DNA of 64,000 nt from Rickettsiaceae bacterium (GCA_021323225.1 JAJTCH010000004.1:90553-154552), one strand, 5' to 3'. Shown: positions 34,165 to 43,146, counted from the first letter of the stretch. Notes: generated by a model not told the origin, from the letters alone. Program-made: numbers and translations.

Positions 34165-34741
34165 TATAATTCCCCCGCAAAGTGGCACTGCTTTTGTCTT
34201 AAAAAAAGACCAATGCCTCAAAATTATTGATGTGGAAGGACAACAAGTTTGCGATTTGATGTGCTATAACCTGCATGACAAAAACGAATATTTATCATCG
34301 GGGCGAACTATAGATTATGCGGAAAAAATTCTCCTTGGCCAAGGCGATAAATTTTATTCCAACCGCAGCAATATCATGTTTGAAATTCTGGAAGATAAAG
34401 TTGGCCGACATGATTTTTTGCTGACACCTTGTAGCTCTAAAATGTTTGAACTGGCCTATGGCGAGAAAAATCCGCACCCTGGCTGTTTTGATAATTTGGC
34501 AGGCGCTTTTAAAAAATACGAAGTTGCCCCAGATGCAATAGCCACCACTTTCAACATTTTTATGAATGTGGAGGTTGAACAAGAAAGCGGGAAAATTTCT
34601 ATCAAGAATCCGTTGAGCAAAGCAGGAGATTTTTTGCTAATAAAAGCCCAAATGGATCTGATCATTGGCCTAACCGCCTGCAGTGACAAGCTTACAAATT
34701 GCGGAAGTTTTAAACCGATTGGATTTGAGATTGTTAAATAA
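34151..34741 (+). CDS. DUF1989-family protein (urea carboxylase-associated type)
   Basis: 196 aa. The motifs 'VEGQQVCDLMCYNLHDKNEY', 'LTPCSSKMFELAYG', 'HPGCFDNL' and 'TTFNIFMNVEVE' are those of DUF1989, a family associated with urea carboxylase or with guanidine and amine metabolism. The conserved Cys, His and Asp residues suggest a metal site. Its ATG lies inside the preceding GntA-like gene, and this pair recurs in other bacteria. A role in nitrogen-compound turnover is likely. Confidence 0.82.
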   Translation: MQKTNIIPPQSGTAFVLKKDQCLKIIDVEGQQVCDLMCYNLHDKNEYLSSGRTIDYAEKILLGQGDKFYSNRSNIMFEILEDKVGRHDFLLTPCSSKMFELAYGEKNPHPGCFDNLAGAFKKYEVAPDAIATTFNIFMNVEVEQESGKISIKNPLSKAGDFLLIKAQMDLIIGLTACSDKLTNCGSFKPIGFEIVK

Positions 34742-35126
34742 GGAAGAAATTGCGGATTCATTTCAAATGCTTATTTCAGCTCAAAGATAAGAATTTATTT
34801 TGGAGAAATTTCATTGCTAAGTCAGGAAACTTAAAATAACCAAGAAGCTCGGTTTCCATATATCATCAGCGTTTCCTTTCTGTCACAGGTCAAAATTCTA
34901 ATAGCACAAAATCCTACCAATATACAACCATAGGCAACAACATCCCCACTAATAATTTCGATCACAATAATTTTCAGGAAAGAATTGATATAATCGCACA
35001 AAAAATGGAAGGGTGGAATAATAGTCTTGTTATAACACAAATACCGTCTTCAAAATAAACTAGGATGTTTTATTTCTTTGAAAAAATTAACCAAATCTGA
35101 TTTGCCAATTTGTCCAAATAACTTCT
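34742..35126. other. Intergenic region with possible coding remnant
   Basis: Plus-strand codons from about 34,845 to 35,057 stay open after a TAA and read like protein ('RFLSVTGQNSNSTKSYQYTT', 'IDIIAQKMEGWNNSLVITQI') but lack a start. This is probably the end of a lost gene of unknown family. No other feature is seen. Confidence 0.3.
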
Positions 35127-35876
35127 TTAGGATATGGCGCAGTATGCATTATTATTTTCTTTTTTAGGAGTTTGGCCGAATAAAGAATTTACTCTTACAT
35201 TTTTTGCATGAGTTGCAGGTTGTCGGTTCCGATCTTCATCTTGCCGCTTTCCAATATCACCCCTATGTAAAATTCTTTCTATTTGGCCAGGACAAGAAGG
35301 CAATCTAAAAGGTGCTTGCGGTTTTAGGATTTTTATATTTTCACAACAATAGCGATTAGTAAGCAAAATTTTTAATTCATCTTCTGATTTTGCTAAAATG
35401 ATTTGAATTATTGGCTGCAATTTCCTTCCCGCTTCAACATCCTCCCAAATTGCCTGTTGATCAATGGCAAATAAGGCTTTTTCTTTTTTTGAATTTGTGA
35501 TTTCTCCAATGCAAAAAGCATGATAGCTCGCACCGATAAGATTAAAATTGCATCCTAGAATTTCTTTATCCATAGAATCACACATCTTTTCTTGTTCTAT
35601 ATCGCTTAACCAATCACCATCATCTCTCTCTATTAGTGCAATTTTTGTATCGGTAAAATCCCTTCTGCCAACTAATTGCATTGATAAAAACAACGCTTTA
35701 TCCAGGCACACATTGTTAGTAATCATTTTGTAATCAACTATTTCCATAATATTTTTCATTATGTTGGCAAAATAGTCTTCAAGCTCATCTCTTTTCCGAA
35801 AATCACTGCTTATAAATTGGAATCTAACCTTATTCGGATTCTTTCCGAGATAAATATTATCAAGAATTATTTTCAT
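35127..35876 (-). CDS. Hypothetical protein
   Basis: 249 aa, not recognised. The N-terminal 190 residues look like a globular alpha/beta domain ('CLDKALFLSMQLVGRRDF', 'FNLIGASYHAFCIGEI'). A Cys followed later by a His in 'SYHAF' is reminiscent of cysteine-peptidase or transglutaminase-like arrangements, but I cannot confirm it. The last 50 residues are Arg/Asn-rich and probably disordered. It lies 65 bp upstream of the FhaC-like gene on the same strand. Confidence 0.55.
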   Translation of the reverse strand: MKIILDNIYLGKNPNKVRFQFISSDFRKRDELEDYFANIMKNIMEIVDYKMITNNVCLDKALFLSMQLVGRRDFTDTKIALIERDDGDWLSDIEQEKMCDSMDKEILGCNFNLIGASYHAFCIGEITNSKKEKALFAIDQQAIWEDVEAGRKLQPIIQIILAKSEDELKILLTNRYCCENIKILKPQAPFRLPSCPGQIERILHRGDIGKRQDEDRNRQPATHAKNVRVNSLFGQTPKKENNNAYCAIS

Positions 35877-35941
35877 TAGTTATGAATAATTTTAATGTGA
35901 AAAAACTATTCAACTAATTTGCCTTAAAATCAACCCGCATC

Positions 35942-37624
35942 TTATTTGCAGCACAAAGCACTGACTTCAAAATAGACGAGATTATTTTCTTTATCGGAGA
36001 AGTTGATCAGGGATGACCTGTTGATTTGCCTGGAATAAGTAAGGGAAGCGTTGAAATATTGGCTGGTAAAAATGGTTTTTATGCCGGTGCCGGATAGTCT
36101 TCCTGAGTCTCCGCCATAACTGGTTTTGGCATAGCCATAATCATAGAAAGGTTCTAGTTGGAATTTATTTAGATTGGCAAAAAATCCCGAATCTGATTTC
36201 TCTTTCATTAAAGGCATTACTAGTGAACCGACATTAAAGTTAGCCTTGTTTCTGAAATAATAACCGCTGTCACCATCAATATAATCTTCACGAAATCCGC
36301 GCACTGAATGATAGCCACCAACAGAAAATTGTTCAGAGCCGTAAAGTATATCACGGGCAATTTGGCCTTCCATTTCTGTGGCAAGAGTGAATGGAATAGC
36401 TGTATTAGGAATCACAAATTTTTTGGAAAGCGAACCGTAAAGTTTAAAAGCCTCAAACTGGGCTTTAGGCATGGCAGCAGTTGAATAGGAGGGATCTTGC
36501 TTGGCGCCAAGAATTTTTAAACCCTTGGCAAAAGATGGTTTTAAATGAAGTTCCGCGCCATTTTTAAAATTGGATAAAATAGTAAGCCCTACACTACCAA
36601 TACTTAAATTTCTTTCCGAGGCGATAATTTTATTTCCCGCCAGATAGGATTGCGATTCTTTTCTAGTGAGAGAGGCATTGGCCGCTAAGCGCAAATCATC
36701 TTTTTTAAGCAAAGTATGATCAATGTTAAAATTGTGGCTGCTGGAATATCCGTTTACTCTGGTGGCTTGAAGATCACGCGCTTTGAATTCGCTTCTGGCA
36801 TGGGTATAAGAAAAAGTGTTGGGGCCAAATGGAAGAGAGGCGCTGGCAGTTACAGATTGATAATCCCTGATTTTGTTATTGTCATTTAGATTGGCGACAT
36901 AATCCAAGTTGAAACTATCTTTGTCTAAAAAAACATTGCCCAAACCGCCACCAATATTGGTTCTTCTTATTCCGCTAAATTTAGTTCCCAAATTATTATG
37001 ACCAATTTTCGCGCGCGCTAAAAGATTTTTCTTGGTATCAGAAGTTTTTGTTTGCTCTTCTTCATATTGTACAAACTCCTCTTCCTCACTTGATAAATCA
37101 TGTTCAATATTTTCTGATTGCCCTTCCAAAGAATCAGATTTTTGAGCTGCCAACCACTTCTTCTCTTTTTGCGTTTTCAAAAAATTACGATTTTTTGCAA
37201 TAGGATTATCAGATAAAACCAGATCAGGTTTTTCTGGCATCTCTAAACATTTTCCTAAAAGGAGTGAGGAATGATCTTTTTTATCTTCAGAAAAAAGATT
37301 TTTATCCGGCAAATCAATATTTTTAATTACGGGACATTTAGATTGAGGTTGAGGTTGAGGTTTTTTTGGAGTTTTAATTTTTACCTTTTTTTCCTTGCGA
37401 GCTTCTATCTCCTGTGTGATTTCTTCCTTCTCTTCCCTTTCTTGTCTCATCTCTTCCTTCTCCTTATGACGCTGTTCTTCCTCAATGCGGTCATGATGGT
37501 TGCGTGTTATCCAATCTTGCTCGCGACTAAGCTCCTTAACTAATTGCGCTTGTGCGGGAACAGAAAATGACAAAATGAAAATTGCCGGAAAGGCAAGACA
37601 AAAATTCTTAAAATTATGTTTCAC
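35942..37624 (-). CDS. ShlB/FhaC/HecB-type two-partner secretion porin with reduced POTRA region
   Basis: 560-aa outer-membrane transporter of the TpsB family. Signal peptide 1-26 ('AQA'). Residues 45-95 are a charged coiled coil and a PQ-rich stretch. Residues 97-128 ('CPVIKNIDLPDKNLFSED' to 'GKCLE') match the start of POTRA1, but the rest of POTRA1 and all of POTRA2 are replaced by a Glu/Ser/Lys-rich linker (about 130-200). The barrel follows with 'GHNNLGTKFSG', the loop-6 motif 'VRGF' at 441-444 and 'SGTGIK' near the end. POTRA domains normally bind the TpsA substrate, so its loss is odd. The cdiA-like gene 23 kb away could be a substrate. Confidence 0.8.
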   Translation of the reverse strand: MKHNFKNFCLAFPAIFILSFSVPAQAQLVKELSREQDWITRNHHDRIEEEQRHKEKEEMRQEREEKEEITQEIEARKEKKVKIKTPKKPQPQPQSKCPVIKNIDLPDKNLFSEDKKDHSSLLLGKCLEMPEKPDLVLSDNPIAKNRNFLKTQKEKKWLAAQKSDSLEGQSENIEHDLSSEEEEFVQYEEEQTKTSDTKKNLLARAKIGHNNLGTKFSGIRRTNIGGGLGNVFLDKDSFNLDYVANLNDNNKIRDYQSVTASASLPFGPNTFSYTHARSEFKARDLQATRVNGYSSSHNFNIDHTLLKKDDLRLAANASLTRKESQSYLAGNKIIASERNLSIGSVGLTILSNFKNGAELHLKPSFAKGLKILGAKQDPSYSTAAMPKAQFEAFKLYGSLSKKFVIPNTAIPFTLATEMEGQIARDILYGSEQFSVGGYHSVRGFREDYIDGDSGYYFRNKANFNVGSLVMPLMKEKSDSGFFANLNKFQLEPFYDYGYAKTSYGGDSGRLSGTGIKTIFTSQYFNASLTYSRQINRSSLINFSDKENNLVYFEVSALCCK

Positions 37625-37816
37625 AAAATTATCTGCTTATGATTTTTTCTAAAGCAGAAAAAGTTAAAAATTGGATAATAAAATATCTATAACAACTAAA
37701 ACAACTTATAAAAATTTTATGTTAAATAATTGTTATATGTTCAAGATTTTTTCTATGTAAATTTAGCTGAGTGACTTTTATATCCGATAATGATTACCAA
37801 CCAATCAAATTAATTT

Positions 37817-38818
37817 ATGACACAAAACGAAATTTGGCTTGTCTATGATGGCGAGTGTCCTATTTGCAGAAATGTCGCGCGTTTTTACAAAATAAAAGAA
37901 GCGGCAGGAAATTTGCGCCTTGTTGATGCACGCAATAATAGCAATAATCAAGTTATTGGCGAGATAAATTCCCTTGGGCTGGATCTTGATAAAGGAATGG
38001 TGATAAAAATTGACGACAAATTTTATCACGGCGCCGATGCCACGTATATCATGGCTTTGATCGGATCAAAAAGTGGAATTTTTAACCGAATTAATGTGGC
38101 GATATTTAGATCAAAATTTATGGCTAAAATTTTATATCCGCCTCTTCGCGCATTGCGCAATTTTGCCTTGTTAATCAAAGGCAAAAGTCAAATCAACAAC
38201 TTAAAAATTAGCCAACCGATTTTTAAATCTGCCTTTGGAAAAAATTGGGACATTATGCCAGAAGCAATTCGCAAACATTATATGAATCGCTCTTTTAGCA
38301 ATGATTTGGTGGTGTGCGAAGGTGAGATGGAAATTAGTTTTAGTAAAATCTTTAGGATTTTTGCGCCGGTTTTTTCCCTCTTAAAATTACTCATTCCAAG
38401 AGAAGGAAAAAATATTTTTACCCGGGTGAAGCTTTACAGCAAGCCCGATTCAGGCTTTTTGCATTTTGAGCGAGAACTGTTTTTTCCAAAAGACAAATCA
38501 GAAAAGTTTTTATCAAAAGTAATTATATTAAAACAAAATGAAGCCGCAGAAATATTAAATTACAACATAGCCTGGAAATTTCTTTATGTCTTTGAAAATG
38601 ACATGCTCCTGCTAAAACACAAAGGCTATGCACTATATTTATTCGGGCGCTTTATTCCTCTTCCGGTAACATTTTTATTTGGCAAAGGCTATGCCGAAAA
38701 CCAGGCATTATCAGCAGATGAATTCCGCATGAAGATGACAATCAATCATGCACTTTTCGGAGAAATTTATAAATATCAAGGAAGGTTTAAAATAACTCAA
38801 ATTACTCAACAAATCTGA
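37817..38818 (+). CDS. DCC thiol-disulfide oxidoreductase domain fused to DUF4166
   Basis: 333 aa. The N-terminal domain is DUF393 (DCC): 'LVYDGECPICRNVARFY' contains the C-x-x-C redox motif that follows the D-G-x-C signature. From about residue 150 a second domain begins ('SAFGKNWDIMPEAIRKHYMN', 'EREGKNIFTRVKLYS'-like region) that fits DUF4166. In relatives this fusion is paired with a saccharopine-dehydrogenase-like protein, which is present here at 32.2-33.3 kb. A role in lipid or membrane redox chemistry is possible but unproven. Confidence 0.78.
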   Translation: MTQNEIWLVYDGECPICRNVARFYKIKEAAGNLRLVDARNNSNNQVIGEINSLGLDLDKGMVIKIDDKFYHGADATYIMALIGSKSGIFNRINVAIFRSKFMAKILYPPLRALRNFALLIKGKSQINNLKISQPIFKSAFGKNWDIMPEAIRKHYMNRSFSNDLVVCEGEMEISFSKIFRIFAPVFSLLKLLIPREGKNIFTRVKLYSKPDSGFLHFERELFFPKDKSEKFLSKVIILKQNEAAEILNYNIAWKFLYVFENDMLLLKHKGYALYLFGRFIPLPVTFLFGKGYAENQALSADEFRMKMTINHALFGEIYKYQGRFKITQITQQI

Positions 38819-38951
38819 TAAAACCTTCCATTTTTCAGACATTCGGCATCTCAAGACATAATTTTTATAGTCCCACATATCTTCATAATGGAGTTTTTAC
38901 AAAATCTGGTTGTTTAGTGTTAAGAATTATCAACTCTTAACCAATTTATTT

Positions 38952-39125
38952 ATGGCCAGGTACGGAAAGAAAGCGCAGGAAAAAGTAGAAGAAGCTATGC
39001 ATGAAATGAAGCGTGGAAAATTGAAATCTGGATCGGGAAAGAAAGTTACCAGCAGGAAACAGGCAATCGCGATTGGTTTGTCAGAAGCGCGTAAAGAAGG
39101 TGGAAAAGTGCCGGATAAAAATTGA
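38952..39125 (+). CDS. DUF6496-family small basic protein
   Basis: 57 aa starting at ATG 38952 ('MARYGKKAQEKVEEAMHEMK'). The rest, 'SGSGKKVTSRKQAIAIGLSE' and 'ARKEGGKVP', is the conserved DUF6496 sequence. The high Lys/Arg content and the S-R-K-Q-A-I-A-I-G-L-S-E-A motif resemble small DNA-associated stress proteins. Upstream in-frame codons to 38910 show no conservation. Function unknown. Confidence 0.85.
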   Translation: MARYGKKAQEKVEEAMHEMKRGKLKSGSGKKVTSRKQAIAIGLSEARKEGGKVPDKN

Positions 39126-39160
39126 TACTGGACGGTTACGGCAATTTTGAAAAAACGCAT
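39124..39160 (+). pseudogene. Short copy of the saccharopine-dehydrogenase-like gene's 5' end
   Basis: GGTTACGGCAATTTTG followed by AAAAACGCATT matches the stretch encoding 'GGYGNFGNRIA' at 32,254-32,290 with few differences. It begins at the DUF6496 stop codon and is not followed by the rest of the gene. It marks a duplication or rearrangement junction. Confidence 0.5.
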
Positions 39161-39175
39161 TACATTTTTTTCAAT

Positions 39176-40402
39176 TCATGATCTATCCACCACTAAATCC
39201 TTAAGACAATCGCTCTTTGCTTTATGTATAATTGAAAAGATTTTTGATTCCTTAACGAATATTAGATTGTCGCCTCTGTCTTCAGTTTGTTCTTTGTTAT
39301 CATTAATTGCATTAAAGAAACATTCTTTAATATGAGGGTCTTTTATTCCTAAAAATGAGTGATGTTTGTCACTAAAATATTCTTTCGTGAAAATCACATA
39401 TTCTTCTATATTGTTCTTAAGAGAATATAATGTCGAAAGATGGTTATTCCCATCATAATATAAGGGAGGAATTTGATGGTTAGGTTCTTGAAATTCTTTA
39501 AGAATTGTTGCAAGAAAAAGAGTGAGTTTCCCCCCTATTTCCGGTAGATAGATATTGCCGTTAATTACAGCCGGGTCTTGCATTAGGGAGGAAGAATCAA
39601 CTGTTGTTACGCGATATTTTCCAACAATAAAACTACTAGAGACATCCGCATAATTATTATAGGATTTACCGCCATTGATGGATTCATAATTATTGATTTT
39701 AAGAAATCTTTTTTCTTTTGCGGGGAAAAATAATGTGTAAGAAAAACTTTTTCTTATTTTTATGCCATCTTCCGCTATCGAAGAACAATTATGATCTTTC
39801 TCATTCTTATAACGTTTTTTACAATTTTTAATTTCTTCTTCGCCTATTTCATTTTTCTCAAAAATATATGGCAACCCATATAAGTTAAGAGATGCAACGT
39901 AATCTTTGTATGAAGGAATAAAAAACAGATCTTGGTAATTTGAATTAAAAACAATAGCGCTTGAAATTGAATCATACCAAGTCATGAGGCATCCCTTCTG
40001 CAAATTCTTATCATTTAACCTGAATAGATTTTCGGTAGGTACAAATACTCGAATTGCGATTTCTAAGTCAAGATCTCCTATTATATATTCTTTCTTTCCT
40101 TCTCTGCTCACAACCTCATATGACCTATTCTTTGTGGGTTTTTTATGTAATATGACGCAATCATTTCTGGCTTTTAGCAAAGCCCCGATTTTTTTCTTTA
40201 AAACCATTGCCTCATTCTGTGAAAGCTTATACAGCGCCGCTTGATAAACTTTGTTATAATGATCATCTTTCCTGGTTAATTCTTCATCGCTACATATTAA
40301 GCGTTCAAGTTTAGAAGACGCTTTTTTGCAATCAAAAGCTAAGGAATTATCAGCAAAAAAGGTAAATATTACCAATAGCAAACTATAAAATATTCGATTC
40401 AT
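39176..40402 (-). CDS. Secreted protein with LprI-like (DUF1311) domain
   Basis: 408 aa with signal peptide 1-22 ('NSLA'). Residues 24-85 have the LprI/DUF1311 pattern: 'CKKASSKLERLICSDEELTR', followed by 'YNKVYQAAL' and a second Cys in 'RNDCVI'. Members bind lysozyme or have unknown periplasmic roles. The remaining 300 residues are a beta-rich domain that I do not recognise, with a Cys pair ('IKNCKKRYKNEKDHNCSS'). Single gene. Confidence 0.72.
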   Translation of the reverse strand: MNRIFYSLLLVIFTFFADNSLAFDCKKASSKLERLICSDEELTRKDDHYNKVYQAALYKLSQNEAMVLKKKIGALLKARNDCVILHKKPTKNRSYEVVSREGKKEYIIGDLDLEIAIRVFVPTENLFRLNDKNLQKGCLMTWYDSISSAIVFNSNYQDLFFIPSYKDYVASLNLYGLPYIFEKNEIGEEEIKNCKKRYKNEKDHNCSSIAEDGIKIRKSFSYTLFFPAKEKRFLKINNYESINGGKSYNNYADVSSSFIVGKYRVTTVDSSSLMQDPAVINGNIYLPEIGGKLTLFLATILKEFQEPNHQIPPLYYDGNNHLSTLYSLKNNIEEYVIFTKEYFSDKHHSFLGIKDPHIKECFFNAINDNKEQTEDRGDNLIFVKESKIFSIIHKAKSDCLKDLVVDRS

Positions 40403-40573
40403 GATTAAGATGTTTTTTAGGATTTTTATAAGGTAATATAATTTTATAATCTTAAAAAGTTTACTAAACTACTTTATCCATTCTTTATTTTTTACCCCCC
40501 ACCTGCTATTGAGCTTTTACGCCTTTCTAAACAATCTTGATTAAGAAATTTAAACTTAAAAAAAGGAGAAATT

Positions 40574-41059
40574 ATGGCTAAAAAACCACAAGACATAAAA
40601 ACTATTGATGAATCTTCAGATAGTAAAAGCGTTAAGGATTATATGACTGTAGATCCAAAATTTGTTACACCGCAAACAACCATTAGCGAAGTGGCAAATC
40701 TTATGGCCGAGCTTGGGACCGGATCTCTTCCGGTTGGCAATAAGGAGAAACTGGTCGGTTTTATAACTGATCGCGATATAGTAATTCGTGGGATCGCCAA
40801 GGAACTTAACCCACAAAATACGCCAATTGAGAAAATCATCACCGACGAAGTTCTTTATTGTTATGAAAATAATGATCTCAAGGAAGTCGCCAAAAATATG
40901 AGGGAGAATGAAGTATTGAGATTGGTAGTGCTTGATGAAAATAAAAAATTCAAAGGTGTTATAACTCACAGTCAACTAGCCCAGGCAGCGATTGAAGAAG
41001 ATGATGGAGAACTGTATGAGGAAGTTACTGAGCTAGCCTGTTATGATAAAATTTCCTAA
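40574..41059 (+). CDS. CBS-domain pair protein
   Basis: 161 aa consisting of two CBS domains: 'VKDYMTVDPKFVTPQTTISE' with 'LPVGNKEKLVGFITDRDIVI', and 'CYENNDLKEVAKNMRENEVL' with 'KKFKGVITHSQLAQAA'. Such stand-alone Bateman modules bind adenine nucleotides and modulate partners. The 'SLPVGN' and 'TDRDI' signatures match stress-related single-CBS-pair proteins. A good AAGGAG site lies 7 nt before the ATG. It opens the stress-gene block. Confidence 0.9.
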   Translation: MAKKPQDIKTIDESSDSKSVKDYMTVDPKFVTPQTTISEVANLMAELGTGSLPVGNKEKLVGFITDRDIVIRGIAKELNPQNTPIEKIITDEVLYCYENNDLKEVAKNMRENEVLRLVVLDENKKFKGVITHSQLAQAAIEEDDGELYEEVTELACYDKIS

Positions 41060-41081
41060 ATAGGAAAAAGCAAATTGGGAG

Positions 41082-41140
41082 AATTCGGAATCAGAAAATA
41101 TGAAAACTGAACTTTATTTTTATTATTTTGATTCCGAATT
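41082..41140 (+). terminator. Inverted repeat after the CBS gene
   Basis: AATTCGGAATCA and TGATTCCGAATT form a perfect 12-bp stem around a 35-nt AT-rich loop, followed by TTCTT. It lies 23 bp after the CBS stop and probably ends that transcript. Confidence 0.5.
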
Positions 41141-41336
41141 TTCTTATCAATAAATTTATTAATCCTCCCTATTCACTTCAATTTCCCATCTTCTATTAAA
41201 TTTCTGTATCGGCTTTGTTGTAAAGCGGCCTCATTTTTTGCCGATAAATTGCTCATATATCTCTTCATAAAAAATTTATATCTATCAAATAAAAGATAGT
41301 AGAGCAGTTATAACTCTCTGGCTAGCCTTTCAATTG

Positions 41337-41356
41337 GCGGCAAGGTTTGTTGCCGC
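41337..41356 (+). promoter_or_regulatory. Hairpin in the leader of the beta-barrel gene
   Basis: GCGGCAA and TTGCCGC form a perfect 7-bp stem with a 6-nt loop, 30 bp before the ATG. It could stabilise the mRNA or take part in attenuation. Only the symmetry is seen. Confidence 0.35.
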
Positions 41357-41385
41357 AAATAATATTATTTAAACCCGAGGTATTT

Positions 41386-42045
41386 ATGAAAAAACTTTTA
41401 GTTGCTTTATCTGCAACAACCCTTGCATCGGCACCAGCTTATGCAGATTACCATACTAGTTCTTCTAAAAGCTCTTCCAGAGAGTCTCATTATTCATCTT
41501 CCACTGCACATTCTTCTCAGTTATTTATAGGGGCTGATGCATTGTATAATGATACTCGTTCTAAACTAAAAAATTCGCAACCAGGTCGGGATGTGCATGA
41601 TGACGATGAGTTTAATTATGGTCTAAATGCCGGTATCAGAGCTTTTCATTCTGATAATCTTTTCGGTTCTGCCGAACTGTTTTACGATGACTTCAATTTA
41701 TCTGCCAATGATTCCTATGCGCCAAGTGGTCGAGGCGAAAGATTTGAGCTTGATAACCGCTATGGTTTGAAGCTGAATCTTGGTGCAGCAGTTACAGAAA
41801 ATGTAACTCCGTTTGTAACAATAGGTGCAGCTAATGTCAGATATAATATTAATTCTGCTGTAGGCGGCATCTCTAAAACCGAGTTAACTCCTCTTTACGG
41901 AGCCGGATTGTTGGTTGATTTGAATAAGTCATTCTCCGTGAGGGCAGCTTATGATTATCAGCCGCTTTATACTAAATCCAGCCTAGGTGGTTCTAACAGA
42001 AATCACTTGAATATTGTAAGAGTCGGGTTGGCTTATAATTTCTAA
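41386..42045 (+). CDS. Outer-membrane beta-barrel protein
   Basis: 219 aa from ATG 41386 (GAGG 6 nt upstream). Signal peptide 'MKKLLVALSATTLASAPAYA', a Ser-rich linker, then alternating beta strands: 'QLFIGADALYND', 'FNYGLNAGIRAF', 'YGLKLNLGAAV', 'TPLYGAGLLVDL' and the final strand 'LNIVRVGLAYNF' ending in the Phe typical of outer-membrane insertion. About eight strands fit an OmpX/OmpA-like small barrel. It is a probable surface or structural protein. A strong terminator follows. Confidence 0.85.
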   Translation: MKKLLVALSATTLASAPAYADYHTSSSKSSSRESHYSSSTAHSSQLFIGADALYNDTRSKLKNSQPGRDVHDDDEFNYGLNAGIRAFHSDNLFGSAELFYDDFNLSANDSYAPSGRGERFELDNRYGLKLNLGAAVTENVTPFVTIGAANVRYNINSAVGGISKTELTPLYGAGLLVDLNKSFSVRAAYDYQPLYTKSSLGGSNRNHLNIVRVGLAYNF

Positions 42046-42075
42046 CCATCCAGATTTGCAGGAGTAAATAAAAAA

Positions 42076-42106
42076 AACCCCGGAGAGAAATCTCCGGGGT
42101 TTTTTA
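42076..42106 (+). terminator. Rho-independent terminator of the beta-barrel gene
   Basis: AACCCCGGAGA and TCTCCGGGGTT form a perfect 11-bp GC-rich stem with a GAAA tetraloop, followed by TTTTT. It lies 31 bp after the stop. Confidence 0.92.
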
Positions 42107-42211
42107 TTGGAATTTTAAAAGTTAAAACTTTTATCAAAAAGATTAAAAAGAAAGCGAGAAGAATCATTAAAAGAATCAGGGGTAAATGCACATACCCCTA
42201 TCCTACCGGGT

Positions 42212-42769
42212 TTATTTTCCTACAGTAATGATTACTTTCTTGCCTCCGGTCCAGATGGAAAAGTCTACATCGGGGCTCACACACTTCATCCCTTTGTAAG
42301 GAAATTTAAGACTCTTGAAAAGATCAGAATCAAAATATTTTTGCACATTCACACCTTGGGCTACCATGTGTTTTTGTGCTAATTGCGCTAGATCACGCAC
42401 TTTCTTTTCTGGTGCGACTAATACAACTTTATCATTTTTATTTTCGCTTAAGATTTTTGATAAATTGTCAATTTTGTCTGATCCAACGATTTGACAAGTT
42501 ATATTTTTATCAATCTTCAACTCTAAAACTTTACAGTAGCTAGGAACTTTAGTGTCCTGACGAGCTACCTCAGTTTCATCTTCTGTGGTTTTGTTTTTTG
42601 CGCTACGAAGATTTTGTCCGCTTGGATCAACATAAGTAGTTTCAAAAACTGAACTGCAATCATTTGCCAATTCTTCTTTTTTGGAACCATTACAAGCAGT
42701 CATTATTAGCATAAAAACGGAGCACATTAGCGCTATGCTTAATGTGGTTTTTCTAGTTCCTTCTTTCAT
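42212..42769 (-). CDS. Putative lipoprotein
   Basis: 185 aa from ATG 42769 ('MKEGTRKTTLSIALMC'); the open extension upstream lacks conservation. The hydrophobic segment ends in the lipobox 'LIMTAC', so the protein should be lipidated and held in the cell envelope. The mature part has three further cysteines and a C-terminal domain ('KVVLVAPEKKVRDLAQLAQK', 'GGKKVIITVGK') without a recognised family. Function unknown. Confidence 0.7.
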   Translation of the reverse strand: MKEGTRKTTLSIALMCSVFMLIMTACNGSKKEELANDCSSVFETTYVDPSGQNLRSAKNKTTEDETEVARQDTKVPSYCKVLELKIDKNITCQIVGSDKIDNLSKILSENKNDKVVLVAPEKKVRDLAQLAQKHMVAQGVNVQKYFDSDLFKSLKFPYKGMKCVSPDVDFSIWTGGKKVIITVGK

Positions 42770-42894
42770 ATTATTTTTGAAGTTGGTTAGTAAAATTTGG
42801 TTAGATAAACTGGCAACCAAAACTGCAAAGACACTTTACCTGCCTCTAATCACCCTCGCTTAAAAGTAAGGGTGATTAGGTATACTATTAACCA

Positions 42895-43146
42895 TTACTG
42901 GCTAATGCTTATATCTTCACTGGTTTCAGTTTTAACTTTCTTTTTAGACAAACAATCTTTGTCATTCTTTTTGCAATCTTCCTCTTTTTTAGTGGTTGAT
43001 TTATGTTTTTGTTTAGTCTCTTGCTTACCGTCTTCACTAGTATAGCTGTATTCTGAGGAAGATTTTTCTTTCGAAGTTTTCTCTCCAGCAGCGTAAGATG
43101 AAGTTGCAAAAGCCAGTAGTGATAAAATTGTCATTAATATTTTCAT
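42895..43146 (-). CDS. Small secreted Lys/Ser-rich protein
   Basis: 83 aa from ATG 43146, chosen because AAAGG precedes it by 6 nt. Signal peptide 'MKILMTILSLLAFATSSYA'. The mature part is almost only Lys, Ser, Thr and Glu with two cysteines ('EEDCKKNDKDCLSKKK'). It is probably disordered in the periplasm. No family recognised. It belongs to the group of small envelope and stress genes here. Confidence 0.65.
   Translation of the reverse strand: MKILMTILSLLAFATSSYAAGEKTSKEKSSSEYSYTSEDGKQETKQKHKSTTKKEEDCKKNDKDCLSKKKVKTETSEDISISQ

Larger units (their letters stand above)
41060..41385. other. Intergenic region, terminator and leader
   Basis: Holds the long hairpin at 41,082-41,140 and the small hairpin at 41,337-41,356. 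The rest should contain the promoter of the outer-membrane protein gene. No reading frame can be supported. Confidence 0.45.
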
